From contig AVPN01000726.1 in the NCBI GenBank assembly GCA_000695325.1, positions 7,998-30,092 on the forward strand: 22,095 nt of DNA. Direction: 5' to 3'. Position numbers and translations under genes: made by a program. Each line of letters starts with the position of its first letter. Position 1 is the first letter of the stretch. This document shows positions 1-10,666 of this stretch, piece after piece. A model generated the notes under the pieces. The model did no database searches. It saw only the letters and a program-made list of their open reading frames with translations, and was not told where the DNA came from. The DNA comes from Pleurobrachia bachei. Its lineage: Eukaryota; Ctenophora; Tentaculata; Cydippida; Pleurobrachiidae.

Positions 1-58
1 TGTCTCTAAAACATCATTCTTTGCCCAGCTGGGATCCCTAAACTACAATTTCCTGCAG

Positions 59-3000
59 GTTCTAGTGGAAGGTGCGGGTGAACAGATACCCCAGGAACTG
101 TGTATGGTGTGCGGTATAACCCTTGGCAGGGACAAGCGCCACAGGAGTTGCAGACTTTGTAAGAAGGTGAGTCATCTAGAAAACTAGACCGGCTCTAGAG
201 TGTTATGAATAATGATCGCCCGAGGCCCGCCCTAATGAGACTTGTTATGTATTAGAAAATTAAAGAGTAAACGGGGTCAACTAAAAACAAAAGATCGGTT
301 GTCCTCTGACCAAGAAAATTTCGGTCCATTTAGTACGTTGAGTAGTTTAATTATTGATGTATGAATGTAGGATAATTTTAGTATAATTGTCACCATGCCA
401 GTTATATAATAGGTGTCTGATCTTGCCATGATGTAGTACAGCAACTGGTACTATTAAAACATAATGGACGATTATGACCTGGGACCAACTGGAGACCATT
501 ATATTACCAACTTGAGAGACATGAAGAGATAAGAGAGAATGTATAAAAGGAATTAGTAGAACTCTCCAAAAGGCAAAAGCGAAAGAAATTATTTTCAGTA
601 ATTCACCCCCATTCCATCCTCAGATTCTCTGTACACGGTGCAGCTCGTGGAAGGTATCACTGGTGGGATCTACTGAAATGCAACGTGTTTGTGAGAACTG
701 TTACTCACGAGGAGACACCAGGTAAGATATATTTTATTCTTCGGGTGATTCTACGTGGTCAGAGGGTCTCTGACAGAGACCAATTGTGTCATGATGATGA
801 ATGTCCCAAATTATTTAGTTTTAACGATTTGAAATCAATGTTAAATGAAAAAAAAAACAAACAGTACTTGAACATAGCATTATCACACACAACATTACAA
901 AAAAAGTATGAAATTTAAAATATTACCCCGTCATAAACATGCATTCATAGCAATTTAGAAAATAAAATAAACATATTTACAAACTGTACAGATTTCTAAA
1001 ATTAAAATAAACTGAATAAACAATTCCATAGAAAATCCAGCTTTTGTTTTGATTCTTTAATTTAGTATACTTTATTTAAGAGTCTTTAGTATACCGAGCT
1101 TAGTGTCTTAAGTATACGAAGTTTAGTGTCTTTAGCAGAGGCTAGATCAGTTTCGATTCTTTACATTGAATCTAGATCTTCCTCTGAATATTTCTGCAGA
1201 TTCTTAAAACTGAAAGAGGGGGTCGGTTGGCAATGAGAAACAATCAAACCAAAAACGAATTACTGAAAGGATTCGATCATGATCATCTCTCACTTGAACT
1301 AGTATCTCTAAGTTTGCTTACCTGAATTTCTTGGCGGGCATATTCCAGAACCTCTGCTGACCATTAAACAGTAGCCTCTTCATCCTGGACCTGGTGGCCC
1401 TGTGTCTACAATACCGGGAAGCCTTTGCGAGGATCCTCTCACATTCAAATATCTCCTCTACTCTTATTGCATTCATTGCTGCTTGACTGTTGTCCCTGAT
1501 TAGTTTTACGTCTTCAATTGCCAGACCAGTTGTTAGATTGATAAACAGTATCTGAGGGAGGGAGTGGAGGTGTTAGGTTGATAAACAGTATCTGTGAAGG
1601 AGGGAGTGGAGTTGTTAGGTTGATAAACAGTATCTGAGGGAGGGAGTGGAGTTGTTAGGTTGATAAACAGTATCTGTGAAGGAGGGAGTGGAGGTGTTAG
1701 GTTGATAAACAGTATCTGTGAAGGAGGGAGATGAGTTGTTAGGTTGATAAACAGTATCTGAGGGAGGGAGGTTATTGACATTGTGGTATTGAAGGGATCA
1801 GCGTACAAGGATAAGCTAGGGAAAAGGCCCAGCTGTTTTGTTAGCTATGGATAACAACCGCAGCTGTCCGAATAACTTATCTGATAAGTTACCAACTGAT
1901 GCCAACTGACTGCAACTGATCAACATACCTGTATGATGATACAGAAGAGAGCGAGACTGAAAATAAATCCAAATGATGATTTGAAATCTTTGGTCCCAAC
2001 CAAATCACCATCTTCATACTCTATTCCACTGGTCCCTGAAAAATATCATGAATGAGATCTCTTCCTGAAACATAATAGGAACATAATGGTTCCTGAAACA
2101 CAATTCAACGTGTGAATGAATAAAATACCACAATAGATACATCTGGATGTTGTATCTAGCTAATAAAGACATGATCAAGACTATCGGTTCTGTTCAATAT
2201 ATGTTCATTGGAAATATTATCCAACACTTACCCATTGACAGTACTTTGAGGTAAGGACCAATGCTGGCGAGGAGCCCAAACTCTGTATCCTGTCCAGTCA
2301 GTAGAATGTGAAATATAAACGCAAACGATCCGAGGAGAATACAAAATAGTAGACTTGATAAACGTCGCTACGATCCTCTTGAACATGATGATGTAGAGTC
2401 CAATATTGAAAATATCGCACGCCCTCAATAGCAGGAGAGTGTTAGAGATCCCAAACAGAACTGAAAATGCAGCTAGTTGCCATGGAGACTCATCAAGCTT
2501 CGCTGCATTGAATACCAGACAAAGGAAGATAATACTACTCAGATAAAACGCTACCTCTGTGATATTAGTTTCATCAGTAAAATATCTCTTAAGACCATCC
2601 CGTATCTGTCGGATATTCAACTTCTCCTCTCTATCATCGTTACTTTCCCTGGAATCGAACTGTGCTAACCCCTCCATCGCCTTGAAAAAGACCTCGTCTG
2701 CAAAATCCATTATCTCGATAACAAGCCTCATTATCCCACAAACTAAGATTATCACCCCGGCCAGAAGGGCACTGTCCTGGAGTTGGTTGCTAACAGTCGC
2801 CTCCGTTTGGAGAATGATTATCAGAGATGAGTATCCCAGGAGATAGGCGATGTTCAGAAATACTAGGAAGTAGTAGTACCGTTTAGCGAACCCATCCCAT
2901 TTTCTATCAAGTAACGCCTCAACCACGGGATGAATCAGGAGGATGGGTTGGTTTTTAGCCATCACTTGCAGAGGATTCTTATCACTGATATAGTCGAGAG

Positions 3001-6000
3001 GTTGATAAAACCCGCCCACTGTCTTAAAATCTGTATTATTCTCCAAGTCCATCGTCTCTTCATAGCTCTCCAACATATCAAAATCAATGATAACACGGTA
3101 CACCTCTGGCTTATCTGGCGTGTCAATGTCAGCCTTAACAACAGAACTGATGTCAGAGTGAGCGTCGCTGTGGAGATCTATGTCATTGACATCCAATTCC
3201 CATGGAGTCAGCACGTACTCCATGTATGATGACGTTAGGAGGTCCCAAGTCAGCCTGGGATGTTTTAGAATGAGTGTGTTGATAGAGCTCTTTAGCCCAT
3301 TGGAGGCATGCCATTTTATCTTCGCCTCGTTATTCTCTAAGAACTGCTTGAGCCCTTTGGCGTGGAACCACGGGAATATCCCCTCGTTTGATCGATTCTT
3401 GAAGTTCCAGTTGTTGTTGGAGCTCAGGAAGGGCTCTAATACCATCTTACGATCACCTTCGAACGCTAATATGGCATCGAGAACCTCCTTATTAGATCGG
3501 AATGCAGCGAGTGCTAACGGTGTTATCTCCTCCACATCAATCTCATTTATCATGTCCTCAGCCATATCACCACCCATTCTAATGAGTTGGAGAGCCCCTG
3601 CCGTGAAACTTCTTGAAATAGCCAGGTGCAGGGGTGTCTTACCCGTCCTGTCCTTAACCAGGAAGGGCAACCTGTTCCGGTATTGGTACACCCCAAACGC
3701 AGCTAGGGTATCTAGATCTCGTGCAATGATAGCCAGATGTAACGCAGTGTACTTGTTCTCATTTTGAAGTGTTACATTTATACTTGGCAGTCCTAGCAGG
3801 AACTTAACAGCTTCAGCATGACCGTTATTAGCCGCCTCGTGAAGAACAGTATTCTCCGCCACATTCACCGCGTTGATATTAATCCCTTTAAAGTGTTTCT
3901 TGATGTGATGTGGTGCTAAGATTCGCAACATCTCGACATACCCACCCCTCGCTGCTAAATGTATCGGCATATTCTCGTTCTTGTCCTTCTCGAAGATTGT
4001 AGATTGGCTGTACTTGTTGTCACATATAAACTGAGCTGCCTCACAGTAACCCCTTATTGCAGCATCATGGAGGCACGTCCACTGGAACTTGTTTTGGTAT
4101 TTCATCACATCTTCGGTTGAGCTCGGACCGTTTGGGTTGAGAAGAACTATATCCTCGTTGGATGTGTTATCCATTTTCTCTGTTAGATACCTCATCGCCT
4201 CAACATTATTTCCAGACACAGCCCCACTGAAGGGAGTAGCCTCCCAGATATTCCCAATATCGTAAACGTGCTTATCTTCAAATCCCTCAGTCTCACATAG
4301 GAACCTCCCCACTTTGTTGGCATTGGATTCCACAGCTTCGTGTAGGATTATAGCCTTGTTACCGTTCCTACAATCTTTCTCAAAGTCGGTTACCATTGGT
4401 AACAGATACTGGACGGCCTCTAACTGGTCCCTTTTAGCAGCTATATATAGGGGGCTCATTTTCCCCTTATTGTCAGTGCTGTTGACATCAAGGTGGTCAC
4501 CGTAGTGCTCTACAATGTACTTGATACTTTTGATGCAGCCGTTATAGGCAGCACCGTGTAGTAGTGTGTAACGATCTACATCAACCTGTGTATGGAGAGA
4601 GGGGGATTGGTAAATAGTATCAGTATGGAGATAGAGAGAGAGGGATCCCTCTAGGGATTAATCCCTCTAGGGATTAATAATCTCGAATCTTATAGTCATT
4701 GTCTCTATCTTAGTTATTGCAGCTGGTCTCTGGTTTGATCACTTCATCATGAAGTTCATGAAGACCAGCAACGCTCAATGTCATATATTGTTTTCATAAC
4801 ATTAGTTCTGTACCTGTTGTAGCAAAACAAACAATTACCTGTTGTAGCATCTGGTGGTTAACATCCATTGACAATATCAGCTGTAGACACGCCACTCTCT
4901 CATCTCCACACGTTATATCAGGTGAAGATGCCACGTAAAACAACGCATTACACTTGTTACAATCTGTCAGGAAGATATCAGCCCCTGCCTCCACTAGCAT
5001 GTTGATAATCTCACCATGGCCCCTACCCGCTGCATAATGGATCGCTGCTTTCCCTTCGTAGTTGGTACGGGAGAAGAACTTTTTGTGTTGGAGATGTTTA
5101 GTTCGGTGTATACGACCGTGCATGTTGAATATTCCACCTTCAACCGAGGCAACTGTGTGGGAAGATTGTATTGGGGTATATTGGACCCGTGAATGATTCA
5201 CCCTTAAGAATATTTTTAAAAATTCTACTGATTTGTTCTTGGGGACTCAGTGTCAGGCGAAAAATATAATGTGCTGCATCTACCTATTGATTCAAGTATT
5301 GCCCCTATTGTACCTATTGATTGTCTGCGACTTCCCAGTTTAAGATTGATAAGAAAGTCAATGTATGTTAGCATCAGTTCGACCAACTGAACACTGCCCT
5401 TTTCTGCAGCCATCTCTAACGGTGTTATCCCTCGATCTTTATCATATGTTAGCATCATCTCCTCTACCTACAGAAGTAAAAGAAATGACACTTGATCTCC
5501 TGTGCGGTCACATTTCAATAAAATTCATCATGTCTCTTGAAAGGTGTTTTGAATAATCACGAACGGGTGCTTTGAATACTAACTATGATTAGTTGAACGT
5601 ATTATATTATATTAGTTTCAGAACATTATAAACCCGCATATTTATGAAATTCGATTTGCGTGTGCTAAATGTTTTCGCTCATATCTCCCGTTCCTGATAA
5701 GATAAAGACTTGATCTTGGTTGCGTTGGATAGAGAAAAATTTCATCTTTCCAATGCTTTCAGGTTCAAGTTTTAAGATTGCCTGGAACTTGATTTCGATT
5801 GAGAGTATGTAAGGCGCGAAGAATATCTTAGTACACGGCCTTCTAGCCTGTCCCTTGGTTAAAAACTTTAACTATACCTGTTCAGCATCTTCAATATCGG
5901 TGATATCCAGCAACTCTGATGCTCCTGCCACATCATCCTTCTCTACATACTGGTGAAGAGCCGTCCAGTACCTGGTTAATTAGTTGGCCTAATTAATTAA

Positions 6001-8018
6001 TTAGCAAGAGAAAAAACTTACAAAGGTGGTATAATAATTGTACTCAAATCAATAAAATTGACAGGTGTTTTCGAGAAATCTTTGTCTCACATCTCCAGTA
6101 TACCTGGTTTCCTCGGTCATGCCCAAATGGGCAGCCCCCATCTTTGGGAAAGGTTCCCATTCCTCCGGTCTAAACAACCTTCAACGCTTCACTCTCACTT
6201 TCATCATCATCGGAGTCAGAGAACCCATCGTTGAGATCTTGGAGGGATACTGCAATGAAGGATCCGTAGTTGATTCGCCGGTGGTGCAAACTATCACGAG
6301 ACATGGCATTACAATGTTATGATGGTAATGGGGGTGTGCTAATGGCCTGAGTACTGGTGTGTAATTCTGATGTTTATCTTACTTCGCTCAAAGTTGTGCC
6401 CGGACTCCTGATTGCCTCGTTTCATCTTTTTTACCACAGGCAGGGCTGCTGTGGACATGGTTGCTCGGTAAAATGCAGTTTGATAGAATAGTTCAACTAA
6501 ACAAACACAAAAGTCAGCAGCAAGTGCTAAAATGGCTGTGCAGGGTTTGTGTCAACGTGTATACACTTGTCAAAAACAACAAAACAACCGATCAGAGCAA
6601 CTTCTCTATCTCTATCTATCTCTCTCTCACTCTCTCTCCCCAGTCCCCACCCAACAAATAGTGATAGTGTGAAATTAGGAGTGGTCGTACTGTTTACCTA
6701 CTGTGCTGACACTAACAAACATCAATATGCTGGCATTGTATATACCACAGCCAGGAGCACAGCCATGCCAGGACCATCATATATCACGTGTAGGATTCTT
6801 GGCAAAAGCTAAAATATAAGTTCCTTGTACTTACATGTATACAATGATGACTACTAACAAGGCCAAGGGACACACTCTATCTCCCCCTCTATCTCTCCCC
6901 TCTTCACCAACACTCTAAATCTCCCCTTCTCCCTATCCAGACCAAGGGACCAAGAGGTTACTCAGTACACGATACAACCACCCCTTATCAGCTATGGGGG
7001 AGACGATCTACTGACAATGGAACAGGTATAGATTCAGTCGTTTCCATACTGAACTAAGACGTCTTGTTGTCTCCTAAAAAGGAAGCTCAGAAACAGTTAC
7101 ATAGACGGTAGTGATACACAAATAGAAAAAGATAGAAAGGGAGATAGAGATATAGCGAGTGAGATATAGCAGCTCTGTAAATAGACCGGAAGTGCTGCAC
7201 AGGTCTAATGAGTCTTACAAACAAACAGATCTACATGTGAAGTGTGAAACAAAAGGAACAACTACCGTTTCAACAACAGAACAAATCCCCACATGACGGG
7301 AATCGGGGTATGCACCTGATTTACAAACCTAACATATCTCCCTCCTCAGCTGTCGGGGTACGTGTTTGTGAGGTCCCAGAACCAGGTACAGTGGAGGCGG
7401 CGCTGGCTAGAGCTCATCTTCACAAAGCTCTTCTTCTATGAAGCTGATGATGATATCCAGCCCCTGGGATTCCTAGATATGCTACACCTTCAGGTCGGTT
7501 TATATGATTGTTGTTAGATCTGTCTAAAACAGATACAATAGAAAGGGTTTGATGTAATAGAAAGGGTCGAACAAGGCAAGACATTATTACCTTTTGGAGA
7601 ATATCCATCGAAACGAGATGTAATATGTATCTGTTTTTTCACATTGCATGTTTCAGGTATCCGACACCCGATTTGAGGATCAAGTATCGGCAAACTATGC
7701 CTTCAAGATCGTCAGCAAGACTTTCTCTCTTGTGGTAGCCACGGAGACATCTTACTCCTTGAAACGGTAATTATATAACTGTTTTATGTTGAAGTTACAG
7801 ACGGGCTCGAGGGTTTTTTTTTGGGCACGGGGGAGTAGGGTCTTTTGGCACTCCAAAAGTGATTTTGTTTGTATGGGCCATGAGGTTTCAGTTAGTTACC
7901 TCGAGGTATCGAAATAGAACCTCATTACTTACTGCTTACTTCTAACACATACATTATTTGTAGGTGGTTATCTGTCCTGGAGAAGGCAACTCTGGCAATA
8001 CCTGTTGATCCAATTTAG
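59..8018 (+). CDS. FGD-like FYVE and PH domain protein, 3' part (partial, multi-exon)
   Basis: The last six exons can be read in continuous phase: 59-166, 624-721, 6941-7025, 7350-7493, 7657-7766 and 7964-8018, giving 199 residues to a TAG. The 5' end lies outside the window. Exons 1-2 encode a FYVE-type zinc finger with paired Cys (ELCMVC, CRLC, CTRC) ending in RVCENCY. Exons 4-6 encode a PH domain that opens LSGYVFVRS and closes with the conserved helix Trp (KRWLSVLEKA). FYVE followed by a C-terminal PH is the order in the FGD family of Cdc42 guanine exchange factors, which act at membranes; the RhoGEF part would lie upstream. The FYVE core reads KRHRSCR instead of the usual basic-HHCR motif, so PI3P binding may be altered. 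The intron at 722-6940 contains a complete minus-strand gene. The family call is good; the paralogue is not resolved. Confidence 0.8.
1071..1076 (-). terminator. Polyadenylation signal of the TRPA-like gene
   Basis: The minus strand reads AATAAA 85 nt beyond the TAA stop at 1161-1163. It is the first canonical signal after the stop, so the nested gene ends well inside the host intron. Confidence 0.6.
1161..6304 (-). CDS. TRPA-like ankyrin-repeat cation channel with two frame breaks
   Basis: Eight minus-strand exons join in phase: 6304-6104, 5971-5878, 5467-5314 (or 5284), 5152-4839, 4585-2232, 2035-1929, 1551-1322 and 1209-1161, for about 1166 residues. The N-terminus is acidic (SDSDDDESESE). 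Many ankyrin repeats follow (TALHQYVEKDD, GITPLEMAAEKGSVQLVELM, AAIHYAAGRGHGEIINMLVE, TLLHGAAYNG). A pre-S1 segment (NPLQVMAKNQPILLIHPVVE) and six membrane helices occupy roughly residues 826-1080, and S6 continues into INLTTGLAIEDV, typical of TRPA channels. TRPA proteins are plasma-membrane sensors of irritants or temperature. The summed exon length is two bases over a multiple of three. One extra base lies near 2353 in S5, the other near 6170-6185 in the N-terminus. Either this is a young pseudogene or the assembly has two indels. An alternative ATG in frame after the second break would begin MGAAHLGMT. Confidence 0.85.
1532..1772 (-). repeat. Minisatellite that copies a 3' splice site (six units of 40-42 bp)
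   Basis: Six tandem units begin near plus positions 1532, 1572, 1614, 1654, 1696 and 1738, with periods 40, 42, 40, 42 and 42. On the minus strand each unit is a polypyrimidine tract, an AG and then ATACTGTTTATCAA. That is the 3' splice site plus the first bases of the S6 exon of the TRPA-like gene. Only the unit at 1532 continues into real coding sequence; the other five are intronic copies upstream of the true acceptor. Confidence 0.9.
4647..4678. repeat. Two tandem copies of a 16-bp palindromic unit
   Basis: The unit CCCTCTAGGGATTAAT occurs twice in direct succession in the TRPA-like intron 4586-4838. The junction forms the palindrome ATTAATCCCTCTAGGGATTAAT less its central pair. No function is apparent. 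Confidence 0.6.
5640..5830. repeat. Dispersed repeat related to the second fold-back element
   Basis: This lies in the TRPA-like intron 5468-5877. Positions 5690-5712 repeat the string that begins GTTCCTGATAAGATAAAGAC, found again at 8963 and, inverted, near 9037-9060 in the arms of the 8897-9126 fold-back. The flank (TTTCATCTTTCCAATGC and onward) looks like one unpaired arm of the same family. The boundaries are approximate. Confidence 0.5.
6590..6650. repeat. CT-rich microsatellite
   Basis: TCTCTATCTATC- and CTCTCTC-type runs lie in the last part of the large FGD-like intron. A purine-rich counterpart (GATAGAGATATAG-like) sits at about 7120-7170 in the next intron. Both are simple-sequence DNA. 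Confidence 0.7.
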
Positions 8019-8299
8019 ATCACTATACTGAAGAGGAGAGTTACTGTTGTCAAAAGGAGCTATGGTGACTTTGTGTGCGTTTTTGTGTGATAGTTATGTT
8101 ACAAATAATATCAGGTAATATAAATGCTGAATGTGTAGTGGACAGTGGTTAAAATATAATTTACTGAATGGACGTTTAGATTTGAGTGTGCAATTTCCAG
8201 AGGTTTATCAGATATTTTGGCCTGTTGTTTTACTGTGAGGATACTTTCATCTGAAAAGTCTGAACCCCTTGAATATTTAAATAACGTCCAAACTTTTCT

Positions 8300-8305
8300 A
8301 ATAAA
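8300..8305 (+). terminator. Polyadenylation signal candidate of the FGD-like gene
   Basis: AATAAA lies 282 nt after the TAG at 8016-8018 and before the first fold-back repeat. It is the first canonical signal I see downstream. Confidence 0.5.
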
Positions 8306-8491
8306 GATTCACATCAAGGTTTACCTAGTTACAAAATAATTTATTCTCTTTACTTTCATAAAGCATGTTACCTTTTCCTTTTTTTACTTGATTTTCCTAA
8401 CATTTTCCAATACTTAGTAGTTCAAACTGTAAATACACTACAGTCATTTCTCATTTTCATAGCAGAAGTTCATGATTTATTTTCTAATTTA

Positions 8492-8888
8492 AGGGTCAGC
8501 ACACACCAAAGTTAAAATTTGAGTTAAAATTTCACGTTTCCGGTCATAACTCTGCCATTTCTTGGCGAAATTGCTTCTTTTTAGGCTTGTTGGAAAGAGG
8601 GCATCGAGCCCGTTCTAAAGAGCTTAAGAAACTTGAAATCCGCGCAAATTGCGCGGCGTAAATGCGCACGTTAAAATTTTAACATACGTTAAAATTTTAA
8701 CACGCACATTTTACACTGTAACGCCGCGCAATTTGCGCCGATTTCAAGTTTCTTGAGCTCTTCAGAACGGGCTCGATGCCCTCTTTCCAACAAGCCTAAA
8801 AAGAAGCAATTTCGCCAAGAAATGGCAGAGTTATGACCGGAAACGTGAAATTTTAACTCAAATTTTAACTTTGGTGTGTGCTGACCCT
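8492..8888. repeat. Fold-back repeat 1, about 400 bp, near-perfect inverted arms
   Basis: The left arm runs from AGGGTCAGCACACACC to the centre near 8690. The right arm runs back to GGTGTGTGCTGACCCT at 8888. The arms are about 195 bp with only scattered mismatches and almost no loop. The centre carries two copies of the self-complementary GTTAAAATTTTAAC. No reading frame was found. Transcribed, it would form a long double-stranded hairpin. It may be a MITE or fold-back transposon; no clear target-site duplication was found. Confidence 0.9.
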
Positions 8889-8896
8889 AAGAGTAT

Positions 8897-9126
8897 AGTC
8901 TGATTTTAAATAACTGTCGTTTTTAACCGCACTCGATTTTGCTCATTGTGCCAATAACTCCGGTTCCTGATAAGATAAAGACTTGAAACTTGGAGGTTGG
9001 AAAGAACATGCTAAGTTCTTCCCAACCTCCAAATTTCAAGTCTTTATCTCATCAGGAACTGGAGATATTGTCACAATGAGCAAAATCGAGTGCGGTTAAA
9101 AAACGACAGTTATTTAAAATCAGACT
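8897..9126. repeat. Fold-back repeat 2, about 230 bp, near-perfect inverted arms
   Basis: The left arm starts AGTCTGATTTTAAATAACTG and the right arm ends with its complement at 9126. The centre is near 9011 (AGAACATGCTAAGTTCTT). Its sequence is unrelated to fold-back 1, which ends 8 bp upstream. The inner part shares a long word with the intronic repeat near 5690, so this is a multi-copy family. Confidence 0.9.
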
Positions 9127-9464
9127 TTAAAACAGTTTTACGAGTTTGTACAAACACACACACACAAATTTGTGAATATTAAGAGACGTGAACTAGAATT
9201 TTTGAGAGTGTTGAACTCAGTTTGAATCGAATTTTGTTTCACTTTCACGAGTTGAACTTCAACTTAATATAAATGCAAAATGATATTATATTGATATGAA
9301 CGGCGCTGTGTTATGTTGCTTTTTGGCGTATTGTGTGCGATATTATCCTTTTGTAAGATGGGATTTTATGTTTTACGATCTTTAAATCTATTTTGTCTTA
9401 CTGGGAATGATCTTTTACGGAAATTAAACGGAATAATAATAAACGATGGCGATTTTTATGTAAC

Positions 9465-9534
9465 GCGCGAAAAATAACTATTTAATAAGCGCGGCGGACC
9501 TTAAAAGTCGTTTTCTCATCAAGCGCGCGCGAAA
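9465..9534 (+). promoter_or_regulatory. Two E2F-like sites upstream of the first gene of the tandem set
   Basis: GCGCGAAA, the reverse complement of the E2F consensus TTTCGCGC, occurs at 9465-9472 and 9527-9534. They are 155 and 93 bp before the ATG at 9627, in a locally GC-rich patch. No TATA box is obvious. This is a motif match only. Confidence 0.3.
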
Positions 9535-9626
9535 TATCAGCTGCAGCGTAAAATTTTCTGGAGAAAAGCAAAAACGGTCGCCAATTTTCCAAAAATTTCG
9601 TTCCTGTCCCCTGTTGCCGCTAAAAC

Positions 9627-10347
9627 ATGCCCTCCAACCAGCATACACGAAATAAGAAGCAAGTTTACATCAATCTTAAGCTCATCGATGGAAATGAAGA
9701 GCTTACATCGATGATTGTTTACGAAAATCAGACCTCGGAAGAAATAAAACAGCTCCTAACGAGGAAATGTGATATAATGGACGACAGTTTGATCTTGAAA
9801 CTACGAAACTATCGTGGATCAGTGATCCCATTCTCCTACCAAAGCCTCACATCAAATGCAAGGGAAGAACCGTTTAGTCTGGAAGCGGTTAAACCTCACT
9901 CAACACTGCCTCTCGATGAACGGAGTATTGAAAACGATGCAACCTACTCCATTGAGGTAAAGATGAGATATGAAACGAGATAACCATTTTTTTTTTGTGT
10001 AGCCATGTTAATTCTTCTCTGGTTTCGAAGTTTAAAAGTTCATTCCTCTAGGACCGCGTCAGGGGAATATCCAACAGAATATCTGCATTAGAAAAGGCGA
10101 TTATTGAACTTCCAGATAGACGACATGCTAAAATCGAGGAAGATCTGAAACAAATTAACGGCCAGGTAATGAATTTGAAAATCACGAAACTGCTGTTGTT
10201 CTGGACCAGAAATTCTGGATTACTTTGTTTAATTTGGCATGATTTAAACGCAACACATTTTCCCAGGTGACCTTCCTACTCCAGAAAATGGATGTCAGTG
10301 GAGTTAAAAACTGGGAGGGAATGTTCAAAAAACATCCTCTGTGGTGA
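9627..10347 (+). CDS. Unidentified 174-residue protein, ubiquitin-like N-terminus and coiled-coil C-terminus
   Basis: Three exons, 9627-9956, 10052-10165 and 10267-10347, all joined in phase 0, give 174 residues ending KKHPLW. I do not recognise the family. The first 80 residues alternate predicted strands and a helix (QVYINLKLIDGNEELTSMIV, then SEEIKQLLTRKC, then SLILKLRNYRGSVIPF), which suggests a beta-grasp (ubiquitin- or PB1-like) fold; this is inference. The second exon encodes an amphipathic helix (ISALEKAIIELP, then HAKIEEDLKQINGQ) likely to form a coiled coil. It is the first of four plus-strand genes in close tandem and is the only one without a splice-acceptor motif just before its ATG. 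This fits it being the promoter-proximal member. Confidence 0.8.
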
Positions 10348-10639
10348 AAGTGGCCCAGTTCCGTTCTATTTTAGCTGACAGTGTTGTATTTTATTAGCTG
10401 TTTTTTGTATGCCATTTCTGTGAATATCATTCAAAACACTTTATTTCTTTATTAGAATGTATATTATATTAACCGCTGATTTGACCCTCTCATTTTTATG
10501 TAGTGAATGTGTAAATAACTGAGCTTTACGTTTCAACGAATGTTTTACTTTCAACATCACCACATTTCCCTTCAAAGATCTCTAGTTCAATTCCCGCTCA
10601 AACCCAGTATTTTTCCATTTTCTTCCCTATTTAATTCCC

Positions 10640-10656
10640 ACCCCTCCTAATTGCAG
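10640..10656 (+). promoter_or_regulatory. Candidate trans-splice acceptor before MPHOSPH6
   Basis: A pyrimidine-rich stretch with a CTAAT branch-like word ends TTGCAG at 10656, followed by ATG at 10667. The gap from the previous stop is only 319 bp. A cis-spliced 5' UTR intron is the alternative. Confidence 0.45.
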
Positions 10657-10666
10657 CAGCATCAAT

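Larger units (their letters stand above)
722..6940 (+). other. 6.2 kb host intron of the FGD-like gene containing the nested gene
   Basis: The donor CAG|GTAAG at 721/722 and the acceptor CCAG at 6940 join exons with compatible phase (AG+A gives Arg). The intron holds 722-1160 (AT-rich, no other gene seen), the nested TRPA-like gene at 1161-6304, and 6305-6940. The last part has a CT-rich microsatellite around 6600-6650 but no gene I can support. The smaller first intron (167-623) also shows nothing recognisable. Confidence 0.75.

Noticed and set aside
1533-1808. 91-codon minus-strand frame with repeated ILFINL peptides
   Set aside because: It is the minisatellite read through; the repeat is mostly intronic and only the last unit is exon.
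3180-3767. Long plus-strand frame opposite the ankyrin exon
   Set aside because: A shadow of the TRPA-like coding strand with no domain of its own.
4647-4678. Resemblance to a homing endonuclease site (TAGGGAT)
   Set aside because: Only seven bases match; it is a short palindromic tandem repeat.
10570-10615. B-box-like words (GTTCAATTCCC) suggesting a tRNA or SINE, also near 15322 and 17670
   Set aside because: No A box at the right distance and no cloverleaf could be formed.
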